NCBI GenBank assembly: GCA_018302885.1
Contig: JAGVZC010000009.1
Coordinates: forward strand, 1 to 16,677
DNA: 16,677 nucleotides
Direction: 5' to 3'
Origin: Candidatus Woesearchaeota archaeon
GTDB lineage: Archaea; Nanobdellota; Nanobdellia; SCGC-AAA011-G17; GW2011-AR20
Part shown: piece after piece, positions 14,040 to 16,677 of the stretch
How positions within the stretch are numbered: the stretch's first letter is position 1
Layout: every line of letters starts with the position of its first letter
The notes under the pieces: model-generated
Seen by the model: only the letters and a program-made list of their open reading frames with translations
What the model was told of the DNA's origin: nothing
Databases searched by the model: none
Translations under genes and position numbers: made by a program

Positions 14040-14330
14040 TTACGCTCTCCTCAAATGAACTGGGTGAACAATCAGCATTTTTTCCTTTCTTCCATCCTTT
14101 ATTATTATTTCGTAACATTTTCCTTTTTTCCCTTTTACTACCCCTGTTTTATTGTGGAATCTTCTGAAATACATTCCCTTTTGGACTGCTGGTTCAGCAT
14201 TCAACCTTACTTTATCGTCTTTGATGAAAGTCTGAAAGTACTTGCTCAAGCTGATTTTGCCTTTGGCTCTCACATTCTTTCTTAGTTTGCTCCTAGTTTT
14301 CCTTCTTAAACCTCCAATTCTCTTAGACAT
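14040..14330 (-). CDS. rpl21e: Large-subunit ribosomal protein eL21 (L21e)
   Basis: A 96-residue basic protein of the archaeal/eukaryotic eL21 family. The N-terminus (KRIGGLRRKTRSKLRKNVRAKGK, in part) and the segments FRRFHNKTGVVKGKKGKCYEI and IVHPVHLRRA are characteristic. The protein lies near the central protuberance of the 50S subunit. It opens the eL21-rpoF-DUF655 group. A TATA element at the right distance and the lack of a Shine-Dalgarno sequence point to a leaderless mRNA. Confidence 0.95.
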   Translation of the reverse strand: MSKRIGGLRRKTRSKLRKNVRAKGKISLSKYFQTFIKDDKVRLNAEPAVQKGMYFRRFHNKTGVVKGKKGKCYEIIIKDGRKEKMLIVHPVHLRRA

Positions 14331-14353
14331 CTTAAAAATTTAAAGAAATTTAG

Positions 14354-14363
14354 TTTTATAAAG
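14354..14363 (-). promoter_or_regulatory. TATA element for the eL21 operon, leaderless start
   Basis: CCTTTATAAAA on the minus strand is centred about 28 bases before the eL21 ATG (14330). It overlaps the stop codon of the upstream small gene (14356-14358). Confidence 0.6.
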
Positions 14364-14619
14364 GTTTCTTATCAAGATGAGTTGTCACTCTTTCTACTAA
14401 ATCATTTTCATTAAATTCCTCATTCGATGAAAAGCTAAGTTTATAAGAAAAATTATCTCCTTTAAAACCAACTATTCCATCATCGTTGTGAATATAAACA
14501 TCATAAACAAATTTTGATTTATGGTTTCCATTCGTTTTGTTAACTCCAACAACGGTTCTTATCTCATTGTCTTTTATACTCAAATTTAATTCATAAATGC
14601 CATGATTATAATTTTTCAT
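14356..14619 (-). CDS. Small protein of unknown function
   Basis: An 87-residue protein that I do not recognise. It is rich in strand-like stretches (GIYELNLSIKDNEIRTVVGV, KFVYDVYIHNDDGIVGFKG, FSYKLSFSSNE) and ends in a short helix (ENDLVERVTTHL), with no signal peptide, membrane helix or Cys. A longer frame could start at the TTG at 14640. The ATG at 14619 is chosen because a TATA element (14644-14651) lies 28 bases before it, as in the neighbouring leaderless genes. It lies just after the HPF-like gene and before the eL21 operon, in a stretch of small, separately promoted genes. Confidence 0.55.
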   Translation of the reverse strand: MKNYNHGIYELNLSIKDNEIRTVVGVNKTNGNHKSKFVYDVYIHNDDGIVGFKGDNFSYKLSFSSNEEFNENDLVERVTTHLDKKPL

Positions 14620-14643
14620 AAAGAAAATAATCAACCCCAAAAG

Positions 14644-14651
14644 AATATAAA
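14644..14651 (-). promoter_or_regulatory. TATA element for the 87-residue unknown gene
   Basis: TTTATATT on the minus strand, centred about 28 bases before the ATG at 14619. It lies directly after the stop of the upstream HPF-like gene. Confidence 0.5.
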
Positions 14652-14657
14652 TATTAC

Positions 14658-14963
14658 CTAATGCAGTTCGGATTCAAGTTTCTTAAGAACTTCATTTATG
14701 GCATAAAAAAGGTTATAATTGATAACCCCGGAGCTATACTGGCTGCCTTTCATGGATAGTCTCCCAATGATTTCATATTCATTGTTATGGACTGTCTTAA
14801 GATGCAGGCTTAAATTTTCAAATCCTGAATTGCTGTCCTGCAGTTTCTTAACAAAATTTCCCACTATCTTTTTAACTACAATAAATTTATCCCTATCAAT
14901 ATTCTTGAAATCAATAAGTTTTATGCTATCACCCAAATCAATTGTTTCCATGTTATTATCCAT
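14658..14963 (-). CDS. Small HPF/RaiA-like protein, candidate ribosome-binding factor
   Basis: A 101-residue protein. Its predicted order is strand (SIKLIDFKN), long helix (DKFIVVKKIVGNFVKKLQDS), strand (FENLSLHLKTV), strand (EYEIIGRLSMKG), short strand, and a last helix with NLFYAINEVLKKLESEL (83-99). This matches the fold of ribosome hibernation factors HPF/RaiA (S30AE domain), whose last helix typically reads D-L-Y-x-A-I-D-x-V-x-x-K-L-E-x-Q-L. Members block the decoding centre of idle ribosomes. The identity rests on pattern similarity only and needs a profile search. The protein lacks the many basic residues usual in the RNA-facing side of bacterial HPF. The ATG at 14963 fits a TATA element 24 bases upstream, so the mRNA is probably leaderless. 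Neighbours are translation genes. Confidence 0.5.
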   Translation of the reverse strand: MDNNMETIDLGDSIKLIDFKNIDRDKFIVVKKIVGNFVKKLQDSNSGFENLSLHLKTVHNNEYEIIGRLSMKGSQYSSGVINYNLFYAINEVLKKLESELH

Positions 14964-14982
14964 AAAATAAAAGAATTTGAAA

Positions 14983-14990
14983 GATAAAAA
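14983..14990 (-). promoter_or_regulatory. TATA-like element for the HPF-like gene
   Basis: TTTTTATC on the minus strand, preceded by AAACC, centred about 24 bases upstream of the ATG at 14963. The distance favours the first ATG over the second Met codon four codons later. Confidence 0.45.
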
Positions 14991-14997
14991 GGTTTCT

Positions 14998-15024
14998 AAA
15001 AAAAGAAGAGTTTAATTACTCTTC
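14998..15024 (-). terminator. Hairpin plus T-run after the acidic microprotein gene
   Basis: On the minus strand GAAGAG (15019-15024) and CTCTTC (15005-15010) form a six-pair stem around an eight-base loop, followed at once by seven T (14998-15004). This is the layout of an intrinsic terminator. The stop codon TAA of the microprotein lies in the loop, so a terminating ribosome would compete with the hairpin. Archaea mostly terminate at T-runs, so the T-run may matter more than the stem. Confidence 0.55.
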
Positions 15025-15114
15025 ATCATCCTGATTATCATTATTGTCATCATCCTCAGGTTCGTCATCATCATCCCAATCCATTTTTGCCAAAAATTTA
15101 AATTCTTCTTTCAT
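15016..15114 (-). CDS. Acidic microprotein, 32 residues
   Basis: A 32-residue open frame that starts MKEEFKFLAKMDW and continues as an almost pure Asp/Glu/Asn tail; 17 of the 32 residues are acidic. The head has a short amphipathic stretch with Phe, Leu and Trp, and the tail should be disordered. The function is unknown. It could cover a basic surface of a ribosomal protein or other nucleic-acid-binding partner; this is inference. Support for a real gene: AGGGGGT lies eight bases before the ATG and pairs with the 16S 3' end with one G-U, TATA-like stretches lie farther upstream, and a terminator-like hairpin overlaps the stop. It sits alone between aIF2-gamma and the HPF-like gene. Short length is the main doubt. 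Confidence 0.55.
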   Translation of the reverse strand: MKEEFKFLAKMDWDDDDEPEDDDNNDNQDDEE

Positions 15115-15120
15115 AATTTT

Positions 15121-15162
15121 TACCCCCTATTGTTTTTCTTTGAGGAATATAATACCCCCTAT
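15121..15162 (-). repeat. Two copies of ATAGGGGGTA in the microprotein leader
   Basis: The ten-base string ATAGGGGGTA occurs on the minus strand at 15153-15162 and 15121-15130, identical and 32 bases apart (start to start). The copy near the gene acts as the likely ribosome binding site. Five G in a row is striking in such AT-rich DNA. Between them lies a TATA-like TATTATATT (about 15145-15153), and another TATA-like stretch, ATTTAAAT, is at 15161-15168. The upstream copy may be a regulator site or part of an alternative RNA structure. Confidence 0.6.
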
Positions 15163-15198
15163 TTAAATCTTCCTATAATTTTCAGCAAGAAAAAAATA

Positions 15199-16386
15199 TC
15201 ATTTAATAATTGTACCAACACCAATCAATCTCCATCTGTTTCCAACTTTTCTTGAGACTGCCACCCTGTCTCCATAATTAGAGCAGACAGGAATTCTAAG
15301 CCTTACTGTGGCGCTTTTTTTTGTTATATCAACAAGTTCGCCTATGGTAACAGCAGAGTTAACATTCAGAACTATGGATTCATTTTTCTTTAAAGGTTCT
15401 ACAACTGAATTTTTTTCAATGCCTATAACTTTTTTTAATAATTCAATCTCCAGTTTCAAATCATAAAATACCTCGGGCGACTGATCTATTAGACTAACAA
15501 CATTTCCGGTCAAGCTATCAGATTTTATTATAGAAGGGTCAAGATCAGTAAGCAATGCTATTGAACCTCCAGACTTAGCTTCATCAATTTTTTCATTGCC
15601 TGACATCAGCCCAATAATTTTTGATTTAATTTTATTGTATTTATTTCCAACCTTTAATCCAGGGCTTATCTCTACTTCATTTCCAATCTCAAACTTGCCT
15701 TGCTTTACTGCTCCGCCAAGGACACCGCCGACCAAATCATTGATATTATGGCCTGGTTTGTTGACATCAAAGCTTCTTGCAACAAAGAATAATGGATTCT
15801 TGTTCAAATCCCTCTTTGGAGTCTTGATATGTTCTTCAATGGCTTCCAGCAATAAGTTTATATTAATTCCATGCTGTGCACTTATGGGTATTACTGGTGA
15901 ATTTTCAGCAACAGTGCCTTTGACAAACTCCTTTATTTGTTGATAGTTTTTTAACGCCTGTTCTTTTGTAACCAAATCAATTTTATTTTGTACAATTATA
16001 ATGCTTCTAATTCCAATTATATCCAAAGCCATCAAATGTTCCTCTGTTTGTGGCTTTGGGCATTCTTCATTTGCAGCTATAAGCAACAAAGCGCCATCCA
16101 TTATTGCAGCGCCGCTCAGCATAGTAGCCATCAATGTCTCATGCCCTGGAGCATCAACAATGGAAATTGTTCTCAATAATTTTGCATCTTTTGATTTCTT
16201 TGTTGTGTAGTCTTCCTTAGTTTTATAAATTGAAAAATTAGCATAACCCAATCTTATTGTAATTCCTCTTTTCAACTCTTCAGAATGAGTGTCTGTCCAC
16301 TTGCCTGTTAACTGCTCTGTTAAAGTGGTTTTACCATGGTCTACATGACCTACAATTCCCAAATTAATTTCTGGTTGATTAGACAT
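15199..16386 (-). CDS. eif2g: Translation initiation factor aIF2, gamma subunit
   Basis: A 395-residue GTPase that carries initiator Met-tRNA to the small ribosomal subunit together with the alpha and beta subunits. Motifs are GHVDHGKT (13-20), KRGITI with switch I (39-44), DAPGHE (78-83), NKID (134-137) and SAQHGININ. Domain II contains RSFDVNKPG and GGVLGGAVKQG. The C-terminal domain ends with NRWRLIGVGTI, as in the family. The stretch between LGYANFSIY and RTISIVDAPG (54-72) has no cysteine, while many family members hold a Cys4 zinc knuckle there. A TATA element 26 bases before the ATG suggests a leaderless mRNA. aIF2-gamma after eS6 is a common archaeal neighbourhood. Confidence 0.96.
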   Translation of the reverse strand: MSNQPEINLGIVGHVDHGKTTLTEQLTGKWTDTHSEELKRGITIRLGYANFSIYKTKEDYTTKKSKDAKLLRTISIVDAPGHETLMATMLSGAAIMDGALLLIAANEECPKPQTEEHLMALDIIGIRSIIIVQNKIDLVTKEQALKNYQQIKEFVKGTVAENSPVIPISAQHGININLLLEAIEEHIKTPKRDLNKNPLFFVARSFDVNKPGHNINDLVGGVLGGAVKQGKFEIGNEVEISPGLKVGNKYNKIKSKIIGLMSGNEKIDEAKSGGSIALLTDLDPSIIKSDSLTGNVVSLIDQSPEVFYDLKLEIELLKKVIGIEKNSVVEPLKKNESIVLNVNSAVTIGELVDITKKSATVRLRIPVCSNYGDRVAVSRKVGNRWRLIGVGTIIK

Positions 16387-16407
16387 AAATAGAAAAAATG
16401 AGAATTC

Positions 16408-16416
16408 TTTATAAAA
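16408..16416 (-). promoter_or_regulatory. TATA element for aIF2-gamma, leaderless start
   Basis: TTTTATAAA on the minus strand is centred 26 bases before the ATG at 16386. It lies immediately after the eS6 stop codon (16417-16419). Confidence 0.65.
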
Positions 16417-16677
16417 CTATTTCTTTTCTTCTTTTGGGGTTTCTTTTTTTTCTTCTGATTTTGGAGGGAAAATCTCAATTATTTTTTTATCCCCTTCTTT
16501 AACAACATTGATATTAATCTGTTTTATGTCTTCAGCAATTGTATTGCCCCTTAAGGTTTTTCTTTTTCTCATGCCTTTTCTCTTAATCTTGACACCAGGT
16601 CCCCTAGTTAACAACAACTTTTTTCTTCCAGCTCCGGGCAAATCATACCTCATGGGAAAACCATCTTTGTCGCTTCC
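16417..16677 (-). CDS. rps6e: Ribosomal protein eS6 (S6e), 5'-partial
   Basis: The last 86 residues of eS6; the start lies outside the right edge of the window. The frame is open to the edge and reads GSDKDGFPMRYDLPGAGRKK (in part), which is a conserved eS6 segment, so the Met within it is internal. It goes on to LLTRGPGVKIKRKGMRKRKTLRGNTI (split here) and AEDIKQININVV, also typical. The C-terminus is a tail rich in Lys, Glu and Pro. The protein sits at the foot of the 30S subunit. The stop codon is followed directly by the TATA element for aIF2-gamma. Confidence 0.94.
   Translation of the reverse strand, partial: GSDKDGFPMRYDLPGAGRKKLLLTRGPGVKIKRKGMRKRKTLRGNTIAEDIKQININVVKEGDKKIIEIFPPKSEEKKETPKEEKK

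Noticed and set aside
14964..15198. tRNA gene in the largest gap
   Set aside because: No cloverleaf or T-loop GTTCRA sequence was found; the gap is explained by the microprotein gene, its leader and a hairpin. The other gaps are too short for a tRNA, except the 74 bases before uS12, where no cloverleaf was seen.
1..16677. CRISPR array, insertion sequence or prophage genes
   Set aside because: No regularly spaced repeats, transposase or phage proteins were seen; the intein is the only mobile element.

Overview
The window is archaeal and most resembles a small-genome DPANN lineage of the Woesearchaeota/Pacearchaeota kind. This placement is an inference from gene content; no phylogeny was run. 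The archaeal signs are ribosomal proteins found only in archaea and eukaryotes (eL18, eL21, eL30, eS6), RNA polymerase subunits Rpo3 (D), Rpo4 (F) and Rpo10 (N), aIF2-gamma, an EF-2 with the diphthamide site, an archaeal NusA and DUF655. Other signs are AT- and Lys-rich coding, very tight packing, and many TATA boxes 23-29 bases from the start codon, which indicates leaderless mRNAs.

Left part, positions 1-2770, + strand: the 3' part of a threonyl-tRNA synthetase gene. It carries a 330-residue intein with a LAGLIDADG endonuclease inserted at the catalytic zinc site. The synthetase frame stops just after motif 3. The anticodon-binding domain continues in another frame, with about 20 expected residues missing. 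A small protein with a PepSY-like C-terminus follows and overlaps its end.

Positions 2808-5099: a DUF192-RNase J operon on the minus strand. It diverges from a small Cys-containing orphan on the + strand, apparently from one shared TATA element. The RNase P RNA gene on the minus strand follows, and its 3' end overlaps the orphan's stop codon.

Positions 5130-14330, minus strand, read from high to low coordinates: eL21-rpoF-DUF655, then uS13-uS4-uS11-rpoD-eL18-uL13-uS9, then rpoN-SprT-like protease-eL30-nusA-uS12-uS7-EF-2, and finally RNase P RNA. This joins the end of the archaeal alpha-type ribosomal cluster to the end of the str-type cluster, with EF-2 closing the series. The large RNA polymerase subunits are absent from the window. 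TATA elements lie before eL21, uS13, rpoN and the RNase P RNA, and a weaker one may precede uS12.

Right part, positions 14356-16677, minus strand: partial eS6, aIF2-gamma without its usual zinc knuckle, a 32-residue strongly acidic microprotein with its own leader and a terminator-like hairpin, a small protein resembling ribosome hibernation factors (HPF/RaiA), and a small unknown protein. Nearly everything serves translation, transcription or RNA processing. The points most worth a second look are the interrupted synthetase, the acidic microprotein and its repeats, the HPF-like gene and the shared divergent promoter.
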